Positions 15,101 through 28,300 of a stretch of 64,000 nucleotides of DNA are shown here, in pieces. This DNA is from Sclerurus mexicanus (taxonomy: Eukaryota > Chordata > Aves > Passeriformes > Furnariidae): contig VWZF01003703.1 of NCBI GenBank assembly GCA_013396755.1, positions 944,821 to 1,008,820 on the forward strand, in the 5' to 3' direction. The translations under genes and the position numbers were made by a program. Within the stretch, counting starts at the first letter, position 1. Each line of letters begins with the position of its first letter. The notes beneath the pieces were generated by a model. It was given only the letters and a program-made list of their open reading frames with translations, was not told the DNA's origin and did not search any database.

Positions 15101-15654
15101 AGACATCATCAATTGTTTGGAACATATTAAAACCCCCAAAAACACAGAATCACTTCTCTCCAGAGGAACTGATGCTGCTGATAACTGATTAGAGTATATT
15201 CTGTGAACACAACTACCATTATTGTCTAAATTGTTCCTTCATGCAAAATGAGAATTCTAGAATCCTGGGACTTATTTTTGTATGAGCATTCACATGGGAA
15301 AGAAATCAAGAAAACAGTTTAATTTCCAAATACTTCTGAATTTTTCAGACATTCCCTAAGTGATTTTTCCCTCAAGAATTATTTCTGAACAAGCAACAAA
15401 GTTTAAATGCTGTCAAATGCCAAAGGATGTTTTCTTCTAAATGAATGCTAATTAAATTAGTAGCAAAGGTAATTACATTGACTTTAAAATCTGGATGTAT
15501 TATGTGACATTCAAATGGAGACAATTAATATTCAGTATCATGTCTTTCTGTATTAATATATTAACATATAATTCTTAATAGTGTAAAGTTATTAAACCAA
15601 GGATCTAAAACATTCTGACCATCCCCTTGATCTCTCTCTCTGCAGTTCCTGTCC
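12142..15654. other. Gene-poor 3' flank, segment 3
   Basis: It contains the CR1 at 13481-13602 and an AT-rich block at 15220-15600 with homeodomain-type motifs. No gene is recognised. Confidence 0.6.
13481..13602 (-). mobile_element. CR1 retroposon 3' fragment
   Basis: On the minus strand this reads as the CR1 end: cttggagcaacctgctctag, gggtccctgcccacggcagg and taaggccccttccagcccca. About 120 bases, diverged, with no coding capacity. Confidence 0.85.
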
Positions 15655-15862
15655 CCATCCCACAGCAATGGGAGGGTGGGCAGGCCCTGGCACAGGGTGC
15701 CCAGGGAAGCTGTGGCTGCCCCTGGATCCCTGGGAGTGTCCAAGGCCAGGTTGGACGGGGCTTGGAGCAACCTGGGCTGGTGGAAGGTGTCCCTGCCCGT
15801 GGCAGGGGGTGGCACTGGATGGGCTTTAAGGTCCTTCCAACCCAAACCCTCTGATAGCTCCA
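15655..15862 (+). mobile_element. CR1 retroposon 3' fragment
   Basis: The plus strand contains gggtgggcaggccctggcac, gggtgcccagggaagctgtg, gtccaaggccaggttggacg and ggtccttccaacccaaaccc, matching the CR1 3' region. It is an inverted partner of the CR1 at 24890-25325, sharing roughly 180 bases. The overlapping open frames are CR1-derived noise. Confidence 0.92.
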
Positions 15863-18800
15863 CGACAGTTCTGGCCCAAACACCCCTGTGCTGCGGCTGC
15901 AACATCTCCCTGGGGGCAGCACAAACCTTGACATTCAGATGTAGCCAAATCACGTCATGACCTCAAACATGCCAACGCATATGGCAGTGACAGCATCAAA
16001 ACTCCTACTTAAAATAGAATAAAAGAGTCTTAAGAGCCTGTTCTTAGCCTTTGTCCTGTGCCTGACCACTGTCCACCTGCCAGCCAGAGAGAGGGGGGCC
16101 CTTTGTGACACCAGCTCATCCCAACGCAGCCCCTTTCATCACATGGAAACAATCTGCAGCCCTTTGGCTGGATGGCACCTCGGGCAGCAGGGTATTCCTG
16201 CCCCTCCCTGCCAGGGCACGAGGCCTCCTCGCTGCTCTGGGGGCTAATGACTGACACTGTGGCTGTTCCAGGCTCGCACACAAGGCTTGGGGACATGCAG
16301 TCTATTTTGGGTTGATCTATTTGTAATTACACTTATTGCTGCAAAATCCCTGGGCTGCATTGCCCATTGCTGCCACCTCACACCCCTCACTCCAAGAGCA
16401 AGAAGTTATGTATTTATTGTATATATGTATAAAGAGTCTGCTCCCACAAGAGCATCAGTAAATATCCAACCACAGGACACAAATTATGGGCATCCCTACC
16501 AAAAACACGTCCCAGACACAGGGAAGAAAGTGATCCCATCCAATAAACCGGCCTCACTTTAAATGCTGCACCTGGAAACGCACTTCAAAATGCAGCATGG
16601 GATAATATTAACAAATTCCCAGCATTGCACTTACCTCTTATTTAAAAGGCTTAATATATCTCCTTCTCCTTGTATAAACCAATTCAAGTTATATAATGTA
16701 CGTGGATTTACTTTGCCCCAGCTCCAGCTGGCAATATATTGCTAAGCCAAGGCTGTACAATTGCAATTTGGCAGAAAACAGGTCAGGATTTCATTACATG
16801 TCAAAACTCGCAAACTGTTCTGAATATTTCAGATTAAAAAAGCAAATAGAAAACAATCCTTGTGTTGGAGCAATCCTATTCCACTGCCTTGCTCATGAAT
16901 TTATATTGGGGGCACATTTTATTGGTTCTTTTGCTACTTCTCCACATCCATATGTGCAGTTTGTTGTGACAAGACTGGGAGTGCAGGATGGGGGGGACAC
17001 TCATAGCTGGCTCTGCCCAGCCAGGGCAAAACCTCCACTCAGAGCTCGCAAGGAAAAGGCAGGTGCAGGGGAAGGAGGAGCAGGAAGGCGAAGAGGGGAT
17101 GTGAGCAGGGCCCTGCACATGACGGGCTGCAGGTTTGCTGCTCTCCAGGCAGGACTCTGGCGTGTGACCCAGGCGAACAGGGGGCTCTCCGGGCTCCTCC
17201 CAAGGAGCAGAGCAGGCTCCCTCCCAGCCACCTCAGGGCCATCGCTGCCCCTTCAGCCTCTACCCACACCTCCTGTGAGCCAGAAAGCCTGTGGCACTGT
17301 GTCAGACTGCTCACTGCCCTGCAGCTCAAGGGCAGGCCCCAGGAAACCACTGATTTCCAGCCTTCTCCTTCCCTTACCTCAGGGGGCTGATGCTGCCTGG
17401 GAGCCCTGTTTGTGGTGCTGGTTTAGTGCCAGGTTTAGTTTGCCTTATGCCATTACACTGCTCAGCTACTTCCTGGCCTGACTTAATCCTCTCAACATTA
17501 TTGTTTTAGCGTAATTAGAGCTGCTCACTAATTTGCTGCTACAGTAGATTCCAAGTTCATTGAAGGAGATACCAGAAACACCAAGAGCCTCTTCCACTCT
17601 CCACTGCCAATTTGAACAAAGATCAAGGAGTCTCTAATAAGTCATGTTAGTATTGAAATCAATCAGCATATTGGCTCTTTTGGGAAAAATATCTTTTTAA
17701 CGACATAGATCTTAAACTAATTACAGACCTCAAATTATGGGACTGCCTTTCCCCAAACTGTACATCCCAAAACGATAGAGTAGCTGATGTTTATGTTCTC
17801 ACTTGCATGCCCATTAGTTTCAGTGCTTTAGGAGCCTCTGTTAATGCTGCTGACAGACAGGCAGAGGCTCAGTCCCCCGGGGGGGTTTATCCTGCCCCGC
17901 ACAGTGCCAGGGGCACAGCACAGCCAGAGCCAGCTGTCACACGCCAGCTCTGTGACAAACCCAGTGTCTGATGCACAGACATGACCACAAAGGTCATGCT
18001 CACAGATCACTGCAGAGGGAAGGGAAATCCCGCTGGACCGCTCCCAAAATGAAAGCCTTTTCTACGTCTGATCCATCCTCCCTCGCACACAGATTATCTC
18101 AAACACCAATCGGAGCATCCCAGCACAAGGAGTGACATGGAAAATAAACTCCCACTGTCTCTGAACGACCCCACACTCCACCCTTCTACCTCTGTGTGGT
18201 CACACAGCCTTGTGTGCATCGACTTCATCAACAGCAGCTGCTCCATGAAAACAAAACAAAGCCAGATCGTTTCCTTCCTTACCAAATCTCTTTCCCATCT
18301 TGACTTCTGGATTTTTTAAACAGCCTGTTGCTGAGTGATCCCTCTACACACTTTGGTGTTGATGCATCCCGAACCCATGACTGCCCCCCTGCCACATCTG
18401 CAGCATTGCTTTTTCAAGGAGAAAAACAGGACAATTTCTTTCCTCAGTACATCACAAAGCTGATCATCTAATCTCAAAAATTAATGAAAGCATCTAAAAC
18501 CTGGAATGCTGTCAATTCCTGGCTCAGCAGGCAGTGGAATGTGTTATGGAGACTGTGTGGTCCCCCCTGGGCAGGGTACATAGGGTTTTGGGAAGGAGCT
18601 CTAGGGGAAGGGAAGGGGGCTGAGCAGGGCACAGGGGCAGACGGATGGAGGGACATAAAGCAGCCTGAGGAGCAGCTGTGCTTGGCCCCCTGAGAGAGGT
18701 TCTGTAGGAGAAGGGCTGGATGACAGCGGTGAGTAGGAACCATGGGACACTTCACACATTCTGGTGAACAGAAACGGCACCAAAGACTCCTCAACACCCC

Positions 18801-21800
18801 GAGCCCACCAGTGACTGGTGTTTTGTAGGGGAGCAGTCTGCTCCCCTGCTTCCCTGGCTCTGGCAAGCTGCCCTCTAGGAAAGGAGACAGGACTGGCCTG
18901 AGGAGGAGTGAGACAGCACCATCCCACACCTGGCCACCCCTTGGGATAGGAGAGGAACAGTTCTTCACACAGTTCATGTCTTCCCAGCAACAATGGGACA
19001 CTCAATTCCCACACTGAGGGAGGAAAAGGTATGAAATACCTCCAAGTAGCAAAAGAAAGGTTCAGTAACTATCTCAAACAGCAGAGTTGACCTGGGACCA
19101 GACTGCAGTGAGGCAGAGTTCCCCCAGAGAAGAGACGGGGCAGGAGCACCACACGTCTGTAACAACCCCACCCGGAGCTGCACGACCAGCCCACTTCCAG
19201 TCCAGTATCCCACCCTACTTTCAGGTACTGCCCATGGCTCCTTGGCTTCATAGAAAAGCATTCATAAGCCCTCCCTTCTGCCATTAAAATGCTTATAAGA
19301 TTAAGGGTAGCTCAAGTGTGTCTAAACAGTTGTCATTCATTAACTTGTTTTATGGCACCAGCACTACTGCTACAAGGAATTAGTCATTTATTTAGTCCTG
19401 ACACTTCCTCTCCTGTCATAAAATTCAGCCTTCTATATAATATAGAGAAAATAAAACAATTCCCCTGTAGCTACTCAAACTTGATGTGCAACAATTCTCT
19501 GAACAGGATGATGGTTGTGTGGGCTGAAATCTTACAGAACTGCAGCAGGACTGGCGATCATTTCCAGATAACTTCACAAGTCCTACTGAAATTCATCCAT
19601 ATTCACCATATTTGTTATGTGTCTCTTGATATGTGACAACTCATTGCACCACAAATTAATGGATTTTCATTGCCAGAAATGCATGTCCCCCAGCACTTCT
19701 TTGCACGCATGGATTGATTCCTTCTCCCTCCCAGCTGCATCAGGACTGCTGCCACACACGAGGGGCTGTAAACACTCTTTGTACGTACAAGCCAGACTTG
19801 CACATTCTCAGGGTTTTATGATCCAGTAAAACACATTTTGCTACAGAATCACTCATTTCCTGGCTGGCACAGGGAAAGGTACTGGTGCTGGGCATTCCCA
19901 GGGTGACAGCCTGAGGAGTAAGCCAGGACGAGATAAGGACGAGGAGCAGGGATCCTCCACGGACTCTCCTTATGGGAGAGATTTCATTGCTGCTTCACGG
20001 AATAATTTGCTCCACATCCAGGAAACATTCCCCCTTCAGTCCCCTTCCCTCCACAAAAGGTTTCCCAGGGCTGCTGGAGATGAGGGCAGCTCAGACCAGC
20101 TCCCTCAGGGACTTGCCCTGGACACTGAAATCTGCCTGCACAGATCCCAGCTCTTGAGTGGAATCCTCAGCCACTGCCTTCCTGTTTCTCAAACAGGACT
20201 GAAACTGAGCTCTCACTTTGAATTAAAGAAATAAAAACCCAAACATTTTTCTCTGCTGATGTATTCCAAGATTAAACACACTGCAATCCCCTAAGCAAAA
20301 GCTGAGGAAGTAAATTCTCCTCTTTGAATGTGACTGACAACAAAGTTGTTGATCAGCTAACAAAACTAAAGCAGGACTGTGTGTAATACACTTAGAAAAA
20401 TAATTAGCTCAAGATGAAGGAATCCTTAAGAAAGCCAGGGTTCACTTCATTGATCCATCAGAGTTTTTGCCTTCAAACAGGACTCACTGCAGTCCTGTCA
20501 CAATGGTAGGGATTAATCATGGAAAATCAGATGCTACAGACTTTTCTATCCCTAGCCAACAGTTCACAGATTCAAATACATATGACAAATAAGGTGTTTT
20601 TCCATCACCTTTTTCCACCTCCTCAGTTTCTGTCATTTCCAGGTACAGGACCTCTTACCTTTGTTTTTTACATGTTCAGAGCAGGGGCTGTGGGAGAGTG
20701 GCTTTTGAGAGCCAGCCTTTGTTTTCAAATGCAGATCCATTCATGTTTGTCCCACTGAATTTTAATCTGAAGTACGATATTCTGCATATGCCACTCTGAT
20801 TCTTTGCTCCAGTTTCCCAAAAGTAAAAAGATTTGACAAGGGTCCAAAAGAGGCAGAAATGTCTGAGCGAGTTCCAGCTGCACCAAGAGAGCTCCTGCTT
20901 TGCTTTCTGTGTCTCCTGGTCTCCATAGTTACAGAGGAGCTGGAAAACAGCGATGGAGCCTCACCTCAGATGCTCCCAGGCAGGAGGAACCCACGAGTGC
21001 TGATGCTCTGACAGCCCACTGGAGCGCGGCTCCGCTCCCTCCCTCGCTGTTGGGCGATGCTGGACACTCCTGGGCACTGCCACCTCGCCCTGGGCAGCCC
21101 AGGGGGCAGATCACAGCCCACAGCAGCAGGGCCAGTCCCAGAGCACCCCAAACCCAGCCCAGCCTCAGGACTGCTCTGCTCGGGTGGGGAGAAAAGCCCA
21201 GAGCTGGCACAGCTCTGCCAGGGGCAAGAAGTGCCCTAAGCTGAGGGAGCAGTTCCAAAGCTCCCTGTGTCAGATCCAGACCTGCAGGCTGAGAGCTGCT
21301 AGTTAGGCTGATCACACAGGAGGTACAGCACATTCCTGGAGAGCTGAAGCCACCCCACAGCTTGCTCCTGTAGAGAGCACATTTTGTTTTCATTTAAAAG
21401 GCCAAAGAACAAAGTCTCTCATTCAAAATAAAAAAATCCTCCAACCAAATAACCAAACCCAAATTGCCAAACATGTCAGAGATCCCCCAGTTCTGCCCCA
21501 CACTGCTCACTCTCTGGGGTGTCCTGGAGCAGCGGGAGCTGGGATGGATCCCAGACAGGAAGGGACACCCACCATGGGAAGGGCTGACCCTACACACCTG
21601 GTTTGACACAAAGCTCATCTCTACTACCATGTATTCAACCCCTCTGTGGCACCTTCTGCCTGCACCCCGGGGTGTGAATACAAGCAAGACACATGTCACC
21701 CAGGGTGGAGAGGACTGACACCAGCCTCCTGCCAGACTCCACATGCACCACCAAGCACAGCTCACTCAGTCTCTGGCTCCTAAAGATGCTGAAAGCATTG

Positions 21801-21967
21801 GCAGGTCAGTTTTGTTTTCCTACTAGCAACCACCCCTGATGATTGAGAGTTCTAGTAAGTCTCGACAACTTAACAAATTCACCAGTGCAAAGTGACACAT
21901 GCCAGGGCTGCCACATGGAGAGGCCACGTGGGCAGTCCAGTGCAAAAAAACCCCAAACCTTCTAAGG
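15863..21967. other. Gene-poor 3' flank, segment 4
   Basis: It holds the longest plus-strand open frame outside PLCH1 (16696-17481, 261 codons) with no recognisable domain, a G-quadruplex-like run at 18604-18629 and a motif cluster near 17497-17560. No RNA gene or transposon was identified. Confidence 0.55.
18604..18629 (+). other. G-quadruplex-type motif
   Basis: Four runs of at least three G are separated by loops of 2, 2 and 7 bases, meeting the usual G3-N1-7 pattern. It lies in the flank with no gene nearby. Confidence 0.6.
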
Positions 21968-22073
21968 ACTAGACGTGGCACTCAGTGCTCTGGGCTGGGT
22001 GACAAGGTGAGGGGTGGTCACAGGGTGGACTTGATGGGCTGGGAGGTCTTTTCCAACCTAAATGATTCTATGA
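21968..22073 (+). mobile_element. CR1 retroposon 3' fragment
   Basis: The plus strand reads gacgtggcactcagtgctct, tggacttgatgggctgggag and tcttttccaacctaaatgat tctatgac, the canonical CR1 3' end. About 105 bases survive. Confidence 0.9.
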
Positions 22074-22290
22074 CTTTGGCTATAGTGTGGAATAGCACAA
22101 AGGAGAGGAATCATACCTGAGAGATGATGGAGGAGAGCTCTAAACAAATTCTGACACCAGGGAATATATGATTTCATGAAGTCTTACAAACCTGACACCC
22201 CTATCTCCAAATGGGTTTATTAAATACACTGAGGTTTGAACCAGGCCTGTGGAAACCAAAGGGTCCAGTTCAGGTTAGAGGAGCTAAGAG

Positions 22291-22320
22291 TGCTATTACA
22301 AGTAATTACAGGTAATTACA
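22291..22320 (+). repeat. Triple 10-bp repeat with ATTACA core
   Basis: Three consecutive 10-base units (tgctattaca, agtaattaca, ggtaattaca) share the ATTACA end. The last two carry TAATTAC, a homeodomain core, one helical turn apart. Confidence 0.85.
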
Positions 22321-23585
22321 ATTCCCAAGGTGCACAAGGCATCAGGACGACCACAACCACAGTTGTGACAAAGTCTGTTCTGCAAACACTCAACAGTCCC
22401 TGCCAGCGCTGACAGCAGAGACGTGGCAGGGACAGAAACTGGGTGTGCAAGTCACAGGGCTGGATCTACCCTTAATGTCTGAGGGAGCAACTCATTAAAC
22501 CTTAAAGAATGTCTTTGGCAGCTGTCTAATTGTTCTGCCCAACTCCATAAAGACGTGGCTCAGGGAGCCAAGCTGAACCCCAAAGAGTTCTGCCAACATC
22601 CCCCCCGCTCCCGCTGCCATCCCTTCACCCCACTCCACCGCCAGTCCTTCCTGCACAGCCAAACCCACCCATGCCCACGGAGCCAGGTCAGCCAGGCCAG
22701 CATTCAGTCCAGAGCCTGCAGCTGCTGAAAGGATGCACATTCTGGAGACATCTACAGCTTTTGCCAAACCCAACTTTGCTGTGTAACTCTGGGTAGTTCA
22801 GTAGCTAAAGAGCTGCCTGGGCTCCCTCAGCTTCTGAGCTTCCCCGTCACATTCTGGATTGGAGTTGGCAAGGTCTCCAGCAATCTCAGTTTCTCTTCTT
22901 TATTTCTTTAAGCTTTATTTCTCTAAGGTTAAGAAAAAGCAGCTGCCAATGCATTCAGTGGCTGGCAAGCAAAGCCCTGTCAGCCAGTCTGCCTTGCTGT
23001 GAAATATTAGTAAACAAGCACTTACGGAAACACAGCCAAGTTTAACAAGATCTTCACTTATTATCCTGTCATTTTTGGTGGGAGGATATGGCATCGCTGT
23101 CACATCCATCTGTTCAACACACAGCCCGTGCATAGAAATCACCTCGTCTCACACATGGGGAAAGATTTTGGAGAAATCTGAAGCTGAGTGTGAAGGATGA
23201 ATAGAAGATCTGTTAATAAAGAGTGAGAACTCAATTTAGGTAACTGACTCTCTCTGAGAGCAGCCAGAGTTTGTTCTGGTGTAGAGGGAGGGAAAATCTT
23301 CTCTGTCTGGCCCAGCACAAAAATGATTCCTGGTCTGCACAGACTAAAAGTTATTCACATCTTGGATCCCCACAGAGGGATACAGGGAGGAGGCAGAAGA
23401 GCATTGCTGGGAAATGCCTTGGAAGGAAAGTCTGTAAGGTATCAATTTAAAACTTTTTTTTTCCTTTTTCAAAAATCAACAAATTAAACCTGATCACTTG
23501 CCATGAAAATAACTGCTGGTGTAGTTGGAAAAACTTCTTGGAAAGAGTGGTATGGAAAAACTAACAAATGCTAGAGAAACTTCAA

Positions 23586-23605
23586 GGGATATAAATATAT
23601 ATCCC
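23586..23605. repeat. Inverted repeat, 8-bp arms
   Basis: Arms gggatata and tatatccc flank a four-base spacer. It is A/T-rich in the middle and may be chance; no function is evident. Confidence 0.6.
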
Positions 23606-24889
23606 TAATAACATTCCATTGTTGTTTATGCTGTTACATCTAAGAGGGTGAAGGAAAGCTGCTGGGCAAGAGAACAGTCGATTGAACGGTCTCCTCAACA
23701 AAAGCAGGAGGTTTACAGTGTATTCTGCTGGGGGGTGCAAACTGAGAGGTGGTAAAGGGGTTGTGTTCCTGTTCCTTCTGCAGAGCAGAGACCTCTGGAA
23801 AAGCAACTGGGAAATCCAAACTGCATATCCTATTTCAGTCCTCATCAATCAATAAGTAATGGTTTGACTAATTCTAAGCCCATTTCAATAGGAAATGAAC
23901 ACAGACCCACTCAGCAGCTGCAGCCTCTGCGCTGAGTGAGCCTGGCAAGGCTTCCGTGGATCAGCTGCCCAGAACTGCCATCACTGCCCACAATTCTTCC
24001 ACTTTAAAACCAGTGAAAACACATTTGATGTGTATGACCAACCATTCAGAACTGGGTCTAATTTGTATTATTACAGAGCTCAGCCAAACGTCATGGAGTC
24101 ACTCCCTGTTCAAAGCCTCTGTTCAGAGCAGCTCTTGGCCATCTCTGCCCGAGTTCCTCCTGCTGAGCTCTTGGCAGCTCTCATGTGCAGCAGAAGGTGC
24201 TGCCAAAGCCATGGCAGAGAGAAGAGCCATCTCATCTGGCTCTGGAGCCAATCCCTCTACACCATTCCCAGCAAAGACCTACAGCAGAGCAGGGCCTGCA
24301 CCCGCCAGCCTGACGATGGATGAACCTGGATTACTGGCAAAAGAAACACAGATTTTGAGTTTAAAAAAAAAAAAAGGGCTTTTCAGCAAGGAAATCAAAG
24401 AGCCAATTTCTGAACATGTGAGGATCAGCCCTTTTCCCTTGGCTCCTGCTGTCAGGTCCAGCAGCATTCCTGCTGCAGGGCTGGCTCGGTGCCTGGCGCG
24501 GGCACTGAGCGTGGAGAACAGGGCAAAGGAGGCTGCTGAGGATTTATCTTTCCAATAAAAACTATATTGATTAGTAAATCTTGGGTTATCTCGTGACAGC
24601 ACATATTGGCTTCAGAGAAGCGCAGAAAGATGAAATCCAGGGGGAAGGATCCCACTGCAGCAGCCACTGTGGCTTCGGTGTTGCCACAACTCCAGGCAGC
24701 AGCTTTAACTCTCCATTAGCTTTAGAGAGCACCCAGTTAAGAACAGTCACCTTCCACACTCCATGCATGCAGCCAGAGCCTGGAGCCAACACACATCCAG
24801 GGTGGGTTGGACCTCTGCCCACCCACTGCACAGACCAAACCCAAAAATCCTAAGGATGATCTTCCAGGATTAGGAATCCTAGAATCATC

Positions 24890-25325
24890 ACAGAATCTCA
24901 GAGTCATTTGGGTTGGGAAGGACCTCAAAGCCCATCTCATCCCCCCCCCTGCCATGGGCAGGGACACCTTCCATGATCCCAGGTTGCTCTGAGCCCCGTC
25001 CAACCTGGCCTTGGACACTTCCAGGGATCCAGGGGCAGCCACAGCTTCTCTGGGCACCCTGTGCCAGGGCCTGCCCACCCTCCCAAAGAAGGATTTCTTC
25101 CCAATATCCCACTTAACCCTGTCCTCTGGCTGTGGGAAGCCATTCCCCCTTGTTCTGTCCCTCCATCCCTTGTAAATTCTCTCTCTCCATCTTTCTTGAA
25201 TGTTCCCCTCAGGTCCTCGAAGGCCATAATTAGGTGACCCCAAAATTTCTCTTCTCCAGGCTGAACAATCCCAAGTGTCTCAGCCTCCCCTCACAGCAGA
25301 GCTGCTTCAGCCCTGCAGCTGATTA
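24890..25325 (-). mobile_element. CR1 retroposon, 5'-truncated, about 435 bases
   Basis: This is the longest CR1 in the window. Read on the minus strand it runs from GCTGAGACACTTGGGATTG and GTTCAGCCTGGAGAAGAGA, through ACCTGAGGGGAACATTC and AAGAAAGATGGAGAGAG, to AAGGTGTCCCTGCCCATGG and AGGTCCTTCCCAACCCAAA, ending in the ATTCT-type tail. It is only the terminal part of the element, with no reverse transcriptase frame left. A run of nine C interrupts it near 24950. Open frames over it are spurious. Confidence 0.93.
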
Positions 25326-28300
25326 ATGCAGAAGCCTCATTTTATGCAAATGATAAGCACAATGAGGTTCTCGCTCAAGCTATAGGAGAAAAGTGGGGGC
25401 ACAGTTAAACATTGCTGCTATTTATTTAAATTAATTCTGACTCCACTGACTTCACCAGTTACACCCCAAATCTACACTAACTTAACCCAAATTTAGCACT
25501 CGACTGTGCCCCCTCATTCTGCTGAATTTTTCACTGCAAGAGGATCCACTCAGCTGAAACTGAATTTTCATCTTACTGAACAAAAATACTAGTAGTGCTG
25601 GAAATAAGAAAGTCAAGTTAACAGGACTCGCAGCACTCTGCAACTCTCATTCTGTTCTCTCAGCAGTGTTCATTTGCAAAACTTCACTGAATTTAAAAGT
25701 ATCACTTTAGACAAATACATCTTTAACTGAAATATGATTTTGACTATAAATGTTTAAGACACGAAGCACTAAATTAAAGAATCCACTTTAAAGAGTCTGT
25801 AACTAAAACGAATGCTTGAAAACTAAGCATGAATTAATCATCTTCTTCAAGACATCTGTCTCTCTCAAAAAATGTGCTTCCTTAAGATTATTACTCCTTA
25901 AAATGGGATCACATAAATACTGTCTGACTTCACTGACAAATATAAGTCTATATCCAGATGTACTTTAATTAACCATCCAACTAATGCCATTACAGAACAT
26001 CACATGGACTGGGAACAAGAGAGCTCCAGGGAAATCACTGTCACACAAAAGCCATGGAGCGGATCTAATTCAGTGCTCTGTCCCTGGGACTGGTCCTAAC
26101 GGGGAAACAACAAATTCCAGGCAAAGCTGCAGGAAGGTTTTATCCCAGTTGGGGGTTTTCTCCTGAAACCTGGAACCAGCGAGGTGCTCTTGGTGGCACA
26201 ACCTCAAGGATGTCACAGCCCTCTCTCCTGGGTACAGAGGTGTCCCAGACCCCTGTGCTGACCCAGACCCAAAGTTTGGGGCTGTGGGACACCAGAGTTC
26301 CTACCCATGGAGTCATTTTGTACACTGCTCATTCCCTGCATGCCAGATTAGACGTCCCTCAGTTTGGAAAAGATCTCCTGATTTAAACATGAAGGAAGTA
26401 TTTCCATGTTGTTTGTAACAGAGTCTGAAATGGAAGTTCACATTGCTTTTAAATGCACCCAATAGGGAACATGGGATTTATTTGCAACTGCTCAGCCAAG
26501 CAACCAGTGAAAATTCAGGCCATTCAGAATCTCCAACTCGCTTTTCACCTTTCCCTTCGTGTGACTCCACTGCACACACACATGGAGCCAAAGCACAAGG
26601 GTGGGCATGGGATCCATGTGAGTCCACCTGCAGAGAGGCTTGTGGTGCACCTCAGGTGAAACCCTCCAAAGAATAAAATTCACACACTAAAGACAACATT
26701 TCCACGGCTTTCTACACACACGGATTCCACCTCAACTAGGCCAGCCAGGCACTGCTTGTTTTCATTTCTTTCTATCTCAATCAACACAGGACTTTAAAAG
26801 ACAATCTCTGCTAGAAATTCAATTTATTTCTTCTCCTGCACGTCTAAGCAGATCTGCAAGCAGTGAAATCACTTTGCCTCATTGTGTCATGGGGGACTGA
26901 GGGTCCTGCACATTTTCCCTGTTGCCAACAGGAACAGCATCAAAGTCTTACCAAAACAAATCCAAATGAGCATCAGTCCAAGAACAAAACTGACCCAACG
27001 TGCTCCTGAGGAAATTCTGGCTGCTCTTTCATGAAATGTTCTTTTCTTTTACAAGCTCATCTGAAATAAGATGAGGATGGGAAACTCACAAAGAAAGCCC
27101 TCGGAGCAAAGCAGCAGAACATGGGCTCCTCTGCCAGGCGTGAGGAATGTGGGATGGATCCTGACACCAGGAGTATTTTGTACCACTGCTAAAAGCAGGG
27201 GCAGCAGATACTGCACTAAACAATAATATACAGGTAACCAGAGACCCTTTTTGGTTTTGAATTAGAAAATACACCACTTCTTTACAGTAATATTCCAATC
27301 TCAATTTTGCTGCTCTTACCTCTTCTCTGCAGATTCTTGAACAGCTTAATTTATGCCTTCTTTCAGAGCTTAGCAAAGCAAGCCAGGCCTGCTAACCCAG
27401 GATGTGAGCTACCAGCCTTTGGTGCAGACTCTGCACCACAACAGCCCTCACTAGATGGATTTCAACAAGCTACAGCCATGGTCATACACAATATCATTAA
27501 TATTGGGAAAGGACTAGGAAACCAATGGCTTTATAAATGTCTGAACTCAGACTGCTGGTCTGTTCTACCCATATGCCTGAGGCTCCTGACTCTGTACAAT
27601 GCTCCTTGTGACCCATATCCCAGATGTTCACAGGTCAGAAAGTGCTTTATTTCTGACTCCAGTGTCCCCTCAGGTTACAATCCAGGCTGGAGAAGGAGGC
27701 ATTCTCAGCTTTCCCAAACTCTGCCATTCCTATTGCTGCCCAGCATCCCATCTCAGCACTGCTTCTGGAGCATCTCACCTTGGCTGGGCAGCTCTGACAC
27801 CACACTCAGCCCTGCACACAAACTCACAGGGGCACGTTCCTGACCCAGAGTATCACACACCAGTCCACGACCACCTCACACCAGTTCTGGGCTGGGCTCA
27901 CCAACACTCACCAGTGACAGCACATCTCCCTCTGGAACAGGAGGGTCAGCAGTGGTTTCAGGCATCCCAGGACATCTTCACGATGGGAACATCCCCACTG
28001 GAGCAGCTGGATTGGCAGCAGGTAAATTTGTTTATGTCCATTTTCTTCCATGGAACGGAAAGAAGCTCATTCATTTAAACTAAAAACTGAAGAAATATCA
28101 TCTATTGATACATATTGATACATGAAATTATAACATAAATCTTGAAGAGATAGGAAATCCATTGGAATTGGGAATATAACCTGGTACAAAATGCTGTAAA
28201 TCTCCTATAAAACAATGGATTTACACCAAGTGACCTCACTGGAGAGTGTCTGCCCATCTCCATTCCATCTTAACCTCCCCCCTTAGCACACAGAAAAGTG

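Larger units (their letters stand above)
22074..24889. other. Gene-poor 3' flank, segment 5
   Basis: It contains a triple ATTACA repeat (22291-22320), a short inverted repeat at 23586-23605 and a 13-base A run at 24363-24375. The 200-codon plus-strand frame at 23956-24558 includes that A run and lacks a recognisable domain. No gene is recognised. Confidence 0.55.

Noticed and set aside
21530..21600. Possible further CR1 fragment (gggatggatcccagacagg)
   Set aside because: It resembles CR1 only over a few words and lacks the conserved 3' motif.
23956..24558. 200-codon plus-strand frame
   Set aside because: It includes a 13-base A run coding a lysine block and has no recognisable domain or initiation context. 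Chance is the simplest reading.
24737..25243. 168-codon minus-strand frame
   Set aside because: It reads through the CR1 fragment at 24890-25325 and encodes no reverse transcriptase or other domain.
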